A stretch of 64,000 nucleotides of DNA from an uncultured Phascolarctobacterium sp. (lineage in GTDB: Bacteria; Bacillota; Negativicutes; Acidaminococcales; Acidaminococcaceae): contig UQWM01000004.1 in assembly GCA_900544795.1 (NCBI GenBank), forward strand, positions 1 to 64,000, given 5' to 3'. The translations under genes and the position numbers were made by a program. Under the pieces are notes generated by a model. That model did no database searches, was not told the origin of the DNA, and worked only from the letters and a program-made list of their open reading frames with translations. Below are positions 1 through 8,689 of this stretch, piece by piece. How positions within the stretch are numbered: the stretch's first letter is position 1; every line of letters begins with the position of its first letter.

Positions 1-2
1 AT

Positions 3-74
3 AACTATTCTAACAGATATGGTAACCTTGATTTACCATACAACTGGAAAATAACTTATACTAGAACCTTTTAG
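3..74 (+). CDS. C-terminal end of an outer membrane TonB-dependent receptor (partial)
   Basis: The frame is open from the window edge to a TAG at 72-74 and gives 23 residues ending in YNWKITYTRTF. The alternating aromatic pattern with a terminal phenylalanine is the usual last strand and BAM-recognition signature of an outer membrane beta-barrel. It also resembles the end of the next gene, which finishes PFNFLLSYNYKF. A terminator overlaps its stop codon. It is probably a second TonB-dependent receptor lying mostly upstream of the window. Only the tail is visible, so the family call is an inference. Confidence 0.55.
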   Translation, partial: NYSNRYGNLDLPYNWKITYTRTF

Positions 75-110
75 TATGGGCGGCATATAATGCTGCTTAT
101 ACTAAATTTT
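72..110 (+). terminator. Rho-independent terminator after the partial receptor gene
   Basis: A 15-bp stem (72-86 with 90-104, with three G-T pairs) closes a 3-base loop and is followed by AATTTT. It starts at the stop codon of the partial receptor gene and separates it from the next receptor. Confidence 0.8.
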
Positions 111-134
111 GAGGATTTCTACTGAGTTACTTAA

Positions 135-161
135 TATACTGTTAAATCATTGCTGATTTAA
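135..161 (+). promoter_or_regulatory. Possible -10 box and inverted repeat (operator candidate) upstream of the receptor gene
   Basis: TATACT at 135-140 could be a -10 box, though no good -35 is present. Directly after it lies a perfect inverted repeat, TTAAATCA-TTGC-TGATTTAA (142-161), which would cover the start of transcription. It has no T-tract, so it looks more like an operator or leader hairpin than a terminator. No cobalamin riboswitch is present here, unlike the other corrinoid genes. Confidence 0.35.
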
Positions 162-189
162 TATGAAACTTTTAAGGAGCTGAAACGTG

Positions 190-2151
190 ATGAAAAGAAT
201 TTTGAGCAAAAGTGCATTGATGGTAGCCCTTTTAACTAACAGTGTCATCTGGGGGGGCACTGCAGTACACGCTGAAGAGCCGAGCCAGGCTTTTACGCTA
301 GACCCGATGGTCGTAACGGCAACAAGATATGAAAAAAGAGATATTGATGTCCCAGCAAGTACAACTATTTTGACAGGGCAGGAATTACAAGATACCGGTG
401 CCAGTAACTTAGGTGTTGCTTTAGCTAAGGTTTCGGGAGTCGCATATAAGCAATTTGGTCCAGCTGGTGCGTCTATGGGAACAATGATTAATGAAGTCAA
501 TATCCGCGGTATTAGTAATGGCACATTGGTTATGGTAAATGGAAATCCTGTGTCATGGCGTGGAAAATATAATCTTGATTCTATAGCTGTTGATAATATC
601 GAACGAGTAGAAATAGTTAAGAGCGGTGGCTCTGTTCTTTATGGCAGTGAGGCTATGGGTGGCGTTGTTAATATAATTTTAAAGAAAAAAGGCTCTAATG
701 CAGTTGGTGTTGGTTTTGGTAACAGAGGTCAGCAAAATTATAATGCATCCGTAGGCAATGAAAAGTTTACAATAGGATATAACCTTGAAAAATTTGGTAA
801 AGTAACGGGTATATCTGAAAGTGATATAGATTATGATAATTTTGAAGGTTCAACAAGAACAGATGCCGACAATGTAGAAAAAAACAATTTTTCACTTGGT
901 TACAATATTACAGACAATCTTAATTTCTCCTATAATTATTTTGAAACAAAAGTAGATTATAATAGATTTGTGGATTCTGTTACGGCTACGTCATCGGGTA
1001 TTGTAGTTGGCGATCAGTTCAATGGCAGAACTTATACTTCTAAACAACATACAACACAATTAAACTATAACGACAATAATATAAAAGCGAGTATGTATTT
1101 TAACCAAGCTGATATTTCTGCCAATGGTCCTACTTATATTACATCTAAATGGAAAAAGAGTTTTTCACAATATAATACCAAAGAACGAAATCGCACTTAC
1201 GGAACCGATGTTCAAAAAAATTGGACTATAGGAGAAAAATCAAAAGCAATTTTCGGCATGACTTACCAAAGAGAGTTTTATGATAAATCAGTTTTTGCTG
1301 AAAATGATGATTATTCGCGTAATAATTGGGCTGTTTATGGGCAGTGGGAACAGGCACTTGATGATAAAAATACTGTTATCGTAGGAGCTCGTGAAACCTG
1401 GACAACAGGAGCACCAGGAGGACAGAATTACAATAATTTCAGTGCTGCAGGGCAATACATACATAAACTGGATCAAGATCAAAGTTTATATGCCGCAGTA
1501 ACGCAATCTTTTATCATGCCGACCTATGCACAAATGTATGGAGCTAGTGATATCGCTATTCCTAATCCTAATTTGAAACCGCAGACAGGGACAAATTATG
1601 AAATCGGTTGGAAAAAGGTTTCGGAGAATCATAGCTGGAAAGCTGCACTTTATCATATAGATATTACGGATAATATTTCAGCTACATGGGCAAAGGACAA
1701 AGATGAATACACTTATGCTAATGAGGATTTTAAGAACACAGGAGTTGAATTGACCTGTGATATTGTTGGTAAAGATGGTCTTTCTTACAATTGGGGAATT
1801 AATTATGGTGATCCCAAAGTAAAAGGAACGAAGAAACCTTATTGGGACAGAAAATTTGGCAGAGTGCAATTAAATGGTGGTATTACCTATAGTAAGGATA
1901 AATGGAGAAGTAGTTTAACTGCTAGCTATTTAGCTGATCGCGTTGGCACACCTAGTTCGTCTCACTCTGAAAAAATTAAACCGTATTTGCTTACTTCTTT
2001 AAGCACAACATATCAAATGGATAAACACAGTGATATTACTTTAACTATGGATAATATTTTAAATCGTAAAGACAATCTAAGTCATTCTGGTGGATCAGCA
2101 TATTATGCAACACCTTTTAATTTCTTACTAAGTTACAACTATAAATTCTAA
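190..2151 (+). CDS. TonB-dependent outer membrane receptor
   Basis: This 653-residue protein is an outer membrane ligand-gated channel that imports a chelate or cofactor using energy from TonB. A signal peptide ends near VHAEE, a TonB box follows (DPMVVTATR, about residue 37), then the plug domain (IERVEIVKSGGSVLYGSEA) and a beta-barrel ending in NYKF. ATG at 190 follows AAGGAG at 174-179; GTG at 187 is the alternative. The length fits the BtuB/FepA/CirA group. The substrate cannot be read from the sequence. There is no riboswitch in front, so BtuB is not supported. The following ABC/ECF operon may handle the imported ligand, but a terminator separates the two. Confidence 0.9.
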   Translation: MKRILSKSALMVALLTNSVIWGGTAVHAEEPSQAFTLDPMVVTATRYEKRDIDVPASTTILTGQELQDTGASNLGVALAKVSGVAYKQFGPAGASMGTMINEVNIRGISNGTLVMVNGNPVSWRGKYNLDSIAVDNIERVEIVKSGGSVLYGSEAMGGVVNIILKKKGSNAVGVGFGNRGQQNYNASVGNEKFTIGYNLEKFGKVTGISESDIDYDNFEGSTRTDADNVEKNNFSLGYNITDNLNFSYNYFETKVDYNRFVDSVTATSSGIVVGDQFNGRTYTSKQHTTQLNYNDNNIKASMYFNQADISANGPTYITSKWKKSFSQYNTKERNRTYGTDVQKNWTIGEKSKAIFGMTYQREFYDKSVFAENDDYSRNNWAVYGQWEQALDDKNTVIVGARETWTTGAPGGQNYNNFSAAGQYIHKLDQDQSLYAAVTQSFIMPTYAQMYGASDIAIPNPNLKPQTGTNYEIGWKKVSENHSWKAALYHIDITDNISATWAKDKDEYTYANEDFKNTGVELTCDIVGKDGLSYNWGINYGDPKVKGTKKPYWDRKFGRVQLNGGITYSKDKWRSSLTASYLADRVGTPSSSHSEKIKPYLLTSLSTTYQMDKHSDITLTMDNILNRKDNLSHSGGSAYYATPFNFLLSYNYKF

Positions 2152-2155
2152 TTAT

Positions 2156-2192
2156 TAGGCGGCACATAGTGCCGCCTATATCCCTTATTTTT
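2156..2192 (+). terminator. Rho-independent terminator after the receptor gene
   Basis: The stem TAGGCGGCAC / GTGCCGCCTA (2156-2165 with 2169-2178) has a 3-base loop and is followed by a T-rich stretch. It starts 5 bases after the receptor stop codon. Confidence 0.85.
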
Positions 2193-2270
2193 AACTTTGC
2201 AAATACAAAGCAAGTTGCTTTTTAAATAAATTTACTGCAAAATAGATATGTGATTTATCGGGAGGTAATT

Positions 2271-3110
2271 ATGGCAAATACTATTATCGAACTGAAAAAT
2301 TTATCAATCGGTTATGGAAATAAAAAAGTTTTGCAAGATGTGAATGCAAAGATCAATAAAGGCGAGATCGTGGGCATTATTGGCTGTAACGGTGCCGGCA
2401 AAAGTACACTGCTCAAAACGATTCGCGGTTTACTGCCGCGCCAAAGCGGCGAAGTTTTGTATTTCGATAAAGCATTAGAAAGTTTTGCTGAAAAAGAACT
2501 GGCTCGAGAAGTTGCCTATTTACAGCAGAATGTGGAAGTTGGTTTTGGTTATACAGGTAAAGATATCGTGCTTGCAGGCCGATATCCATATATGAAATGG
2601 TGGGAAGGCGAAAGCGGTTATGATGAAGAACTGTCATTAAAGTGCATGGAGTACACAGGAACGAAAGAGTTGGCTGACAGGCCGGTGAACGAGGTTTCCG
2701 GCGGGCAAAAACAGCGCATTCTATTGGCGAAGGTTTTAGCACAGCAAACGCCGATTTTGTTTTTAGATGAACCAACAACTGGGTTGGATATGGTTTATCA
2801 GGAAGAGATTTTTCGCTTTAGTAAGGCCTTGGCTGAAATGGGAAAGACTATTTTGATGGTAGTGCATGAACTAAATTTAGCTGCTAAATATTGCAGCAGG
2901 ATCATCTTACTGGGCGAAGGTACTGTTATTGCCGATGGTAAGCCAGAGGAGGTTCTGACAGAGGCGATTTTAAGCAGAGCTTATAATGCCCCGGTCAGAG
3001 TTATCCGCAGTCATAATACCAATGAGATAATAGAGATAAGTACGAAAGAGGATTGTAGCAGATGTCAGCGTGACAGAGAGTTGCTGGAACTTATTTGCTG
3101 CCAGGGGTGA
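2271..3110 (+). CDS. FecE/BtuD-type ABC transporter ATP-binding protein
   Basis: This 279-residue ATPase carries Walker A GCNGAGKST, signature VSGGQKQR and Walker B ILFLDEPTTGLD. It has the look of ATPases for iron-siderophore, haem and B12 import (FecE/HmuV/BtuD). ATG at 2271 follows GGGAGG at 2260-2265; a GTG at 2250 would add seven residues but has no ribosome site. The C-terminus is unusual, with a Cys-containing tail (CSRCQRD, then CC five residues from the end). No FecCD-type permease or binding protein lies beside it. It ends 2 bases before the S-component-like gene, so it may work with that membrane protein or with a permease elsewhere. Confidence 0.85.
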   Translation: MANTIIELKNLSIGYGNKKVLQDVNAKINKGEIVGIIGCNGAGKSTLLKTIRGLLPRQSGEVLYFDKALESFAEKELAREVAYLQQNVEVGFGYTGKDIVLAGRYPYMKWWEGESGYDEELSLKCMEYTGTKELADRPVNEVSGGQKQRILLAKVLAQQTPILFLDEPTTGLDMVYQEEIFRFSKALAEMGKTILMVVHELNLAAKYCSRIILLGEGTVIADGKPEEVLTEAILSRAYNAPVRVIRSHNTNEIIEISTKEDCSRCQRDRELLELICCQG

Positions 3111-3112
3111 TT

Positions 3113-4789
3113 ATGCAGAGAAGAATTTTTTTGTGGTTGATGCTTTGCTTGGTTTTGACTTGCCCGACCGTGTTTGCAGGTGGTGTCAATTTAGAGGCAG
3201 TCTATCCTTATAGTTTGGAACATAAAGATATCCATAAAACTATGGGCGGCTCTACCAACCCACTATATTTAAATATTGAGAGCTTTGATGATCCAAATCC
3301 GCAAAAGGTAAAGGTAGAAATTACCTTGCCAGCGGGTATGCTGTTTAACGCCGATAAGGATTGGCAGGAAATAAAAACTGCTTCTGGCAGCATTATCCAG
3401 CGTGAATGGCTGCTGCCTGCTGATTATGGGCAGAATTTTGATTTGCTTTATTTGCGTGCGGATACAGGCTTAAGGGATGGCAGTTATAAAATCGCGATAA
3501 AGGTTAGTGGCAAGGACTGGGAAGAGCATAAATTAATCAGCTTTGAACATGAGTCAGATGAAAGTAATATAATAACAGCTATTGGTAATGGTGAAGATGT
3601 TGTTCTAGATAAGTCGAAATTTAATTGGTATATTCAATCTATTACCTTGCCAGTAGATAATTTAGGCAATAAAGATGACAGAATCAAAGCTGGAACGATT
3701 TATATAAAGGATACTGCTTTAGAATCTTTTCGCAATAGAATGACCGGTGACGGAGCTACTAATTGGGCCGCTGTATTTAATCATCCTGCAGCACATTTAC
3801 TTTTAGAAATGCGCAATCCGCAGCAGGATATCAGGATATTGAAGTTCAGGGCAGAACTGGTGGACAAATATACTGGAGAACCTGCTATTGGTCTGTGTAC
3901 AGCCAGTCAGAGCGACAATGAAACAGAGCAGGGCTGGGGCGGTCTGGCTGGTAGTGATGACGCATCTACAGCGATGATTTCACTGGACGGTAAAAAAAGT
4001 CAATCGTTTATTTTACCTTTGTATGTTGATTATTTTAGGGCAGTGGAAGGTGAATACAATCTTAAGGTAACTGTTTTCGGCAACGGTCAGGAAAAAATTC
4101 AGGAAGTACCAATAACGATTGCCAAGAAACGCAGCATGGGATTATTTGCTGTAGGATTTTCGTTCTGCTGCTTGCTTTTGGTGTGCCTGACTATTGGTAA
4201 ATTGAAAAAATGTATTTTTAATATTGGCGCTAAGGGAGCTATTACTATCGCTTTATTTGCCGCTGTAGCGTTTGGCAGTATTGTTGTTCCAACAACTTTA
4301 CTAGGCGATTTGCTGCAAGTTGTTTTAGGTCCTTTTTCTGGTTTAGTTACAGGTATTTTAAATGGAGTACTGCTGTATTTGTTAGTTATGTCTTTACTTG
4401 TTATTTATCGTAAGCCCGGTATAGTAGCTTTGATGTTTTTATTAAAATGGATGCTGGCGGGATTGATGTTTGGCCGTTTTACTCCGCTGGGCGTGCTTAG
4501 TTATATGGTTTATATCGTTGTTTTGGAAAGCACTTTATATTTAAGCGGCTTTTATACAAAAAAAGAGCTTACAGCGGGCTACATTTTATTAGTATCTGTA
4601 CTTATAGGTGTGGCTGATGCCTTTATAACCATGATCAATTTAGAACAGAGAATGTTTTTTTACAGGCTGTATTATGCCGATTGGTATATAGGTCTTTATA
4701 TGCTTATCAATGGTTTGTTATATAGCAGCATTGGTTCGTGGCTTGGCTACAAGGTGGGTACTAAATTACAACAGGTGATGGGTGAATGA
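3113..4789 (+). CDS. ECF S-component-like membrane protein with large N-terminal extracytoplasmic domain
   Basis: The 558-residue protein begins with a signal peptide (MQRRIFLWLMLCLVLTC, cleavage near FAGG). Roughly 310 residues of predicted beta-rich extracytoplasmic sequence follow. A transmembrane helix near residue 345 leads into about 190 residues with five or six hydrophobic helices, resembling the substrate-binding S component of an energy-coupling factor transporter. The next genes, a double EcfA and an EcfT, support that reading. Most S components are about 200 residues without such an extension, so this would be an unusual fusion. ATG at 3113 follows GGGG at 3103-3106; the stop overlaps the next gene. 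The S-component call rests on topology and context, and the substrate is unknown. Confidence 0.6.
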   Translation: MQRRIFLWLMLCLVLTCPTVFAGGVNLEAVYPYSLEHKDIHKTMGGSTNPLYLNIESFDDPNPQKVKVEITLPAGMLFNADKDWQEIKTASGSIIQREWLLPADYGQNFDLLYLRADTGLRDGSYKIAIKVSGKDWEEHKLISFEHESDESNIITAIGNGEDVVLDKSKFNWYIQSITLPVDNLGNKDDRIKAGTIYIKDTALESFRNRMTGDGATNWAAVFNHPAAHLLLEMRNPQQDIRILKFRAELVDKYTGEPAIGLCTASQSDNETEQGWGGLAGSDDASTAMISLDGKKSQSFILPLYVDYFRAVEGEYNLKVTVFGNGQEKIQEVPITIAKKRSMGLFAVGFSFCCLLLVCLTIGKLKKCIFNIGAKGAITIALFAAVAFGSIVVPTTLLGDLLQVVLGPFSGLVTGILNGVLLYLLVMSLLVIYRKPGIVALMFLLKWMLAGLMFGRFTPLGVLSYMVYIVVLESTLYLSGFYTKKELTAGYILLVSVLIGVADAFITMINLEQRMFFYRLYYADWYIGLYMLINGLLYSSIGSWLGYKVGTKLQQVMGE

Positions 4790-4790
4790 T

Positions 4791-6443
4791 ATGCTGGTTA
4801 TAGACAATGTTTCATACCGTTATAAGACGCGTGAGCTGCCAACGTTAAAACATCTGCACCTGCATGTAAAAAAAGGTGAGATGCTGCTTTTAGCAGGCCG
4901 CAGCGGCTGTGGTAAATCGACACTTATCAAAGCAGTGAGCGGGCTGGTGAATACGGCTGGTGCAGGGGAGCTGCATGGCAAAATATATCTGGATGGCAGG
5001 GATACTGCGGTAATGACGCCGGAAGAAATAGGCGTTATGGTAGGCACAGTTTATCAATCGCCTGATGATCAGCTTTTCGCAATGACTGTTGCCGACGAAG
5101 TTGGTTTTGCATTGGAGAACCAGGGACTTGATGAACATATAATAGCTGAAGCAGTAAAAAATGTTTTGCAGAGGGTCGGTTTGGCGGGGTTTGAGCAAAA
5201 CAGCATCCATACTTTATCAGGCGGACAAAGACAAAGATTGGCTTTAGCTTCTGTGCTTGTCACCAAACCCAAGCTTTTAGTTTTGGATGAGCCTGTAAGT
5301 CAGATGAACCCTCAGGGTGTAGAGGATTTTTTAAAACTGCTTGCATCGCTTAATCGTGAAGATGGCATAACTATTATTGTGGTTGAGCACCGGGTGCATG
5401 AATTGGCGAAGTATTTTCCGCGGTTAGCAGTAATGTTTGACGGCGAGTTTATTTATGATGGCGCGATGGAATTGGCCTGGGCAAAAATAGGCTCTGCAGA
5501 AAAACTGGGTTTACGGGAGCCTCAGAAGGTGAAGTTATGCCGATATTTGCACTTAACGAAGCTTGTTGACGATACACAGGAAATAGTAAATTTAGTTAAA
5601 AGTGAGTGCATAATAGGTAAAAAGAAAAAATTTAGCAGTGGGCAAAAACAAACCGGAGAACTTATTGTCAAAGGTGAAGCAGTAAAATATCGCTATCCCG
5701 GAGCAAAAACTGATACGCTGCAAGGCTTGGACTTTGAACTTCACAAAGGCGAGACTGTAGCCTTGATGGGCTTTAACGGAGCCGGTAAAAGTACTTTGAT
5801 AAATTTACTGGGGGGACTTACAGACTTAACAGCAGGAAAATTAGAAATTTTACAGGGTTCTGCTACAGAACATGCGCACGAAATTGGTTACTTGCGTCAG
5901 GAGCCGGATTTGATGCTGCTGGCAGACAGTGTGTGGGAAGAACTTACCTGGAAAAATAAAAACGCAGGCGCTGAATATTTATGGCAACTGCTGGCAAAAC
6001 TAAAATTGACAGATAACGTTGAGGATTTTCCCTTGGCTTTGAGTAAAGGGCAGCGCTTGAGGGTAGTTTTGGGAGCCTTGCTGGCCAGAAAACCCAAATT
6101 ATTGCTTTTGGATGAACCAACTACAGGGCAGGATCAGCAAAGCCTGGAAGAAATAAAAAAATTGATCGCTGATTTTGCAAAGCAGGCAGGCTGCATTTTA
6201 TTTTGTACACATGATATTGAGTTGGCATCGGAAATAGCAGATCGGGTAATCATTATGGCTGATGGGAGGATCATCGCAGATGGTGAGCCTGAAATAGTTT
6301 TGGCTGACAGGACTATATTAGCAGCAGGCGGTCTTACAGTACCGCCTCTACTAAATGTTGCCGAGGCTTTGTTATTACCTAAATGTATTACAGTGGAGGG
6401 GGTAGGTCGTTATGTCAGTCCGTCAGTTATGGGAAGGCTGTGA
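4791..6443 (+). CDS. ECF transporter ATPase with two fused nucleotide-binding domains (EcfA-EcfA')
   Basis: Two complete ABC ATPase domains lie in one chain of about 550 residues. Domain 1 (about 1-230) has Walker A GRSGCGKST, signature LSGGQRQR and Walker B LLVLDEP. Domain 2 (about 290-510) has GFNGAGKST, signature LSKGQRLR and LLLLDEPTTGQD. Such fused ATPases, like YkoD of the thiamine-precursor transporter, power group II ECF importers through EcfT. ATG at 4791 is preferred; GTG at 4782 is the alternative, and both sit at the end of the S-like gene. The 3' end overlaps ecfT by 32 bases, suggesting translational coupling. Confidence 0.85.
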   Translation: MLVIDNVSYRYKTRELPTLKHLHLHVKKGEMLLLAGRSGCGKSTLIKAVSGLVNTAGAGELHGKIYLDGRDTAVMTPEEIGVMVGTVYQSPDDQLFAMTVADEVGFALENQGLDEHIIAEAVKNVLQRVGLAGFEQNSIHTLSGGQRQRLALASVLVTKPKLLVLDEPVSQMNPQGVEDFLKLLASLNREDGITIIVVEHRVHELAKYFPRLAVMFDGEFIYDGAMELAWAKIGSAEKLGLREPQKVKLCRYLHLTKLVDDTQEIVNLVKSECIIGKKKKFSSGQKQTGELIVKGEAVKYRYPGAKTDTLQGLDFELHKGETVALMGFNGAGKSTLINLLGGLTDLTAGKLEILQGSATEHAHEIGYLRQEPDLMLLADSVWEELTWKNKNAGAEYLWQLLAKLKLTDNVEDFPLALSKGQRLRVVLGALLARKPKLLLLDEPTTGQDQQSLEEIKKLIADFAKQAGCILFCTHDIELASEIADRVIIMADGRIIADGEPEIVLADRTILAAGGLTVPPLLNVAEALLLPKCITVEGVGRYVSPSVMGRL

Positions 6444-7284
6444 TGCAGCTGTTTGGGCACAAAAGCTGGATGGCAGGACCAAGCTGCTTATTTTGTTTTT
6501 AGTAGCGGTACTGGCAATTGTTGTTGATAATCCCCGCACTTTATTTTTACTGTTTACTGCGGCTTTACTGCTGCATTTAACTGCCCGTACATCTGTTTAC
6601 AAGTGGCAGGTATTGGCTGTGTTGCTGCTGCTGGGGTTATGGGGATCTATGTTCAGCCAGGCTTTGTTTTTTGCACAAACGCCGCGAACGCCGCTGTTTG
6701 TTTTAATAGAACCGACGATGCCTGTTTTGGGACAAATTACAGGTGGGCTGTATGTTTATCGCGAAGGCGTTATTTATGGCGCTGTGCAGGGGCTGCGGTC
6801 GGCCATAATGCTGACGCTGGGCTTGTTTGTTTGCTGGACGTCGGACCCAAGACAGCTTTTAAAGGCACTGATTGCCTGGCGCCTTTCACCGCAGATTGCT
6901 TTTATGCTTGTAACGGCCATACGGTTTTTACCGGTCTTGGCGGCCGAAGCAGGAGAAGTTATTGTAGCACTGCGCCTGCGGTCGGATACCAAGGTTGGTC
7001 GTAAAAGTGTGATCAGGCATTTGCCTTATATAGCTAAACCATTATTGGCCAGGTGTTTGCGCCGGGCTCAGACTTTAGCTTTATCTGTTGTGAGCAGAGG
7101 CTTTTTTTTGGCGACTGCCAGAAAAAATGAATTTTGGCATCAAAATGAAAAAGTTGTTTGCTGCCTGCTTGCTGTTTTTACTATCAGCGTAGCGTTCAGT
7201 AAAGTTGCCTACCTGCTTTCGGAACAGGGACTTTATTTTGGTGATTTAAGAATAGTTTATGATTGGACGAAATTATATTTATGA
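6412..7284 (+). CDS. ECF transporter transmembrane component EcfT
   Basis: The 290-residue membrane protein has several hydrophobic segments in its first half, then a basic cytoplasmic part. VALRLRSD (about residue 185) and SVVSRGFF (about residue 227) match the Ala-Arg-type coupling motifs by which EcfT grips the two ATPases. A last hydrophobic helix closes the protein. ATG at 6412 follows GGAGGGGG at 6395-6402. It overlaps the EcfA fusion upstream and shares ATGA with the propeller gene downstream. Confidence 0.8.
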   Translation: MSVRQLWEGCDAAVWAQKLDGRTKLLILFLVAVLAIVVDNPRTLFLLFTAALLLHLTARTSVYKWQVLAVLLLLGLWGSMFSQALFFAQTPRTPLFVLIEPTMPVLGQITGGLYVYREGVIYGAVQGLRSAIMLTLGLFVCWTSDPRQLLKALIAWRLSPQIAFMLVTAIRFLPVLAAEAGEVIVALRLRSDTKVGRKSVIRHLPYIAKPLLARCLRRAQTLALSVVSRGFFLATARKNEFWHQNEKVVCCLLAVFTISVAFSKVAYLLSEQGLYFGDLRIVYDWTKLYL

Positions 7285-8672
7285 GTAAAGTAAAAGGAAC
7301 TATCGCAATTGTTATTTTAATAATTTCCTGGTTTGCAATGCTGTGGCTTACGGGCAGCCGTACGCCCTGGCAGATTTTTTCGACAACCGATAAAGGTGAG
7401 GGTATAAGTGTTTATTTAGGCGATATTCCAAGTGAAAATTATGATCGAATGGGTTTTACTAAGGGCTTAGTGGAATATATTGCCAGTGAAAATTCGTGGC
7501 TGGTTGGTACGGACAGAGGCGAATTATTTTTATTTGATAATGACGGCAAACAGGTTTGGAAGCGTTCCCTTGGTATTGGTAAACTGGTTTCTCTGTGCGT
7601 ATCACATGATGAAAAAATCGCATTTGTGGGCGAGCAGAGCCCGGCTGGTAATTTGTATGCCGTTGATCTTTATGGCGGCGATATATTGTGGAAATTTGCT
7701 GCGGAAACTGTTGTTGGTGTAGAACCGGCTAAACGCTCTTATCCGAGTATTGTGCATATCTGTGTCGATAAAGAGGATAATGTTTATGCCAATGCATACA
7801 GGTTTGTGACGGCAAAAGATGGCAGCCGCGGCTACAATGGCAAAGCTGTTGCATTTACCAAAAAGGGTGAGCCGTTGTGGCAATTCCCACATAACGAAAA
7901 TATCGACAGCTGGATAAATTGGTGTGACGTAAACGACAACAACGGTAAAGTAGTTTTGTCTACTTCTGCATACGAAATTAGACCGGATATGAAATATCGT
8001 GATACAATGTATCTTATTGATAAAGGCACTGGCAGATTGCTTAATTCTGTAGATGTTCCGCCGGTGCCTCCATTTGAAAATACCGTAATGCGGGGCAGCC
8101 CTAATTTTTCTGCGGATGGTACTTTTTTAGCTGCCGCATGCAGCGACGGCAGAGGATTACTTTTTTACAGTAATGGCAAGATACTGTGGCAGCGTGAATT
8201 ATCCAAACCAACACAGGTAGATGAGGCGTGGATAAATGCTTCCGGCCGTGATGGTTTTGCAGTTAAAGAAGGCGTTATTTTTACTACTATCAATACATTT
8301 AACAGAGAAAACTGGCAGTTGCCAACGCCGGTAGAACATCCCAGTAATAATAGTTTTTATGTTTTTAATTATGACGGCACCTTTAAGTACAAATACAAAG
8401 CGTTGGGAACAATGGAGCAAATAGTTTTTGCTGGAGATTTGGCCGCTTGCGCCGTAGGGCGCAATGTGCGCACACATAATTATGCTGCCCATGGAGCGGT
8501 TATTATTGATTTGCAAAGCGGTAAAGAGTTAAACTTTTTCCATACTGAAGGGCCGCTGCAGGCAGTAGCTATAAGCAATGACGGGACAAGCTTGGCAGGA
8601 ATAGAAGCACCGGCAGTGACTCCGGAAGGGAAAATTATTGGTGCATATAAGCTGCATATTTGGCAGCGCTGA
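7281..8672 (+). CDS. Membrane-anchored PQQ/WD40-like beta-propeller protein
   Basis: The 463-residue protein has one N-terminal transmembrane anchor (about residues 8-25) and an outside-facing remainder. Repeated units such as DNDGKQVWKR, YGGDILWKF, KKGEPLWQFP and NGKILWQREL are typical of PQQ-type propeller blades, each carrying a buried Trp. Propellers of this kind act as assembly scaffolds or ligand platforms; no enzymatic motif is visible. The ATG at 7281 overlaps the ecfT stop (ATGA), so the two are probably translated together. Its placement between an ECF importer and an ABC exporter suggests an accessory in handling the substrate in the periplasm. The exact role is unknown. Confidence 0.65.
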   Translation: MSKVKGTIAIVILIISWFAMLWLTGSRTPWQIFSTTDKGEGISVYLGDIPSENYDRMGFTKGLVEYIASENSWLVGTDRGELFLFDNDGKQVWKRSLGIGKLVSLCVSHDEKIAFVGEQSPAGNLYAVDLYGGDILWKFAAETVVGVEPAKRSYPSIVHICVDKEDNVYANAYRFVTAKDGSRGYNGKAVAFTKKGEPLWQFPHNENIDSWINWCDVNDNNGKVVLSTSAYEIRPDMKYRDTMYLIDKGTGRLLNSVDVPPVPPFENTVMRGSPNFSADGTFLAAACSDGRGLLFYSNGKILWQRELSKPTQVDEAWINASGRDGFAVKEGVIFTTINTFNRENWQLPTPVEHPSNNSFYVFNYDGTFKYKYKALGTMEQIVFAGDLAACAVGRNVRTHNYAAHGAVIIDLQSGKELNFFHTEGPLQAVAISNDGTSLAGIEAPAVTPEGKIIGAYKLHIWQR

Positions 8673-8689
8673 AACTTAAGAGGTAATTT

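Noticed and set aside
190..2151. Naming the receptor BtuB
   Set aside because: It lacks a cobalamin riboswitch and adjacent BtuC/BtuF genes, and plug motifs are shared by many receptors.
2207..2224. Short hairpin AAAGCA-AGT-TGCTTT considered as a second terminator before the FecE gene
   Set aside because: The stem is only six A/T-rich pairs and a strong terminator lies just upstream.
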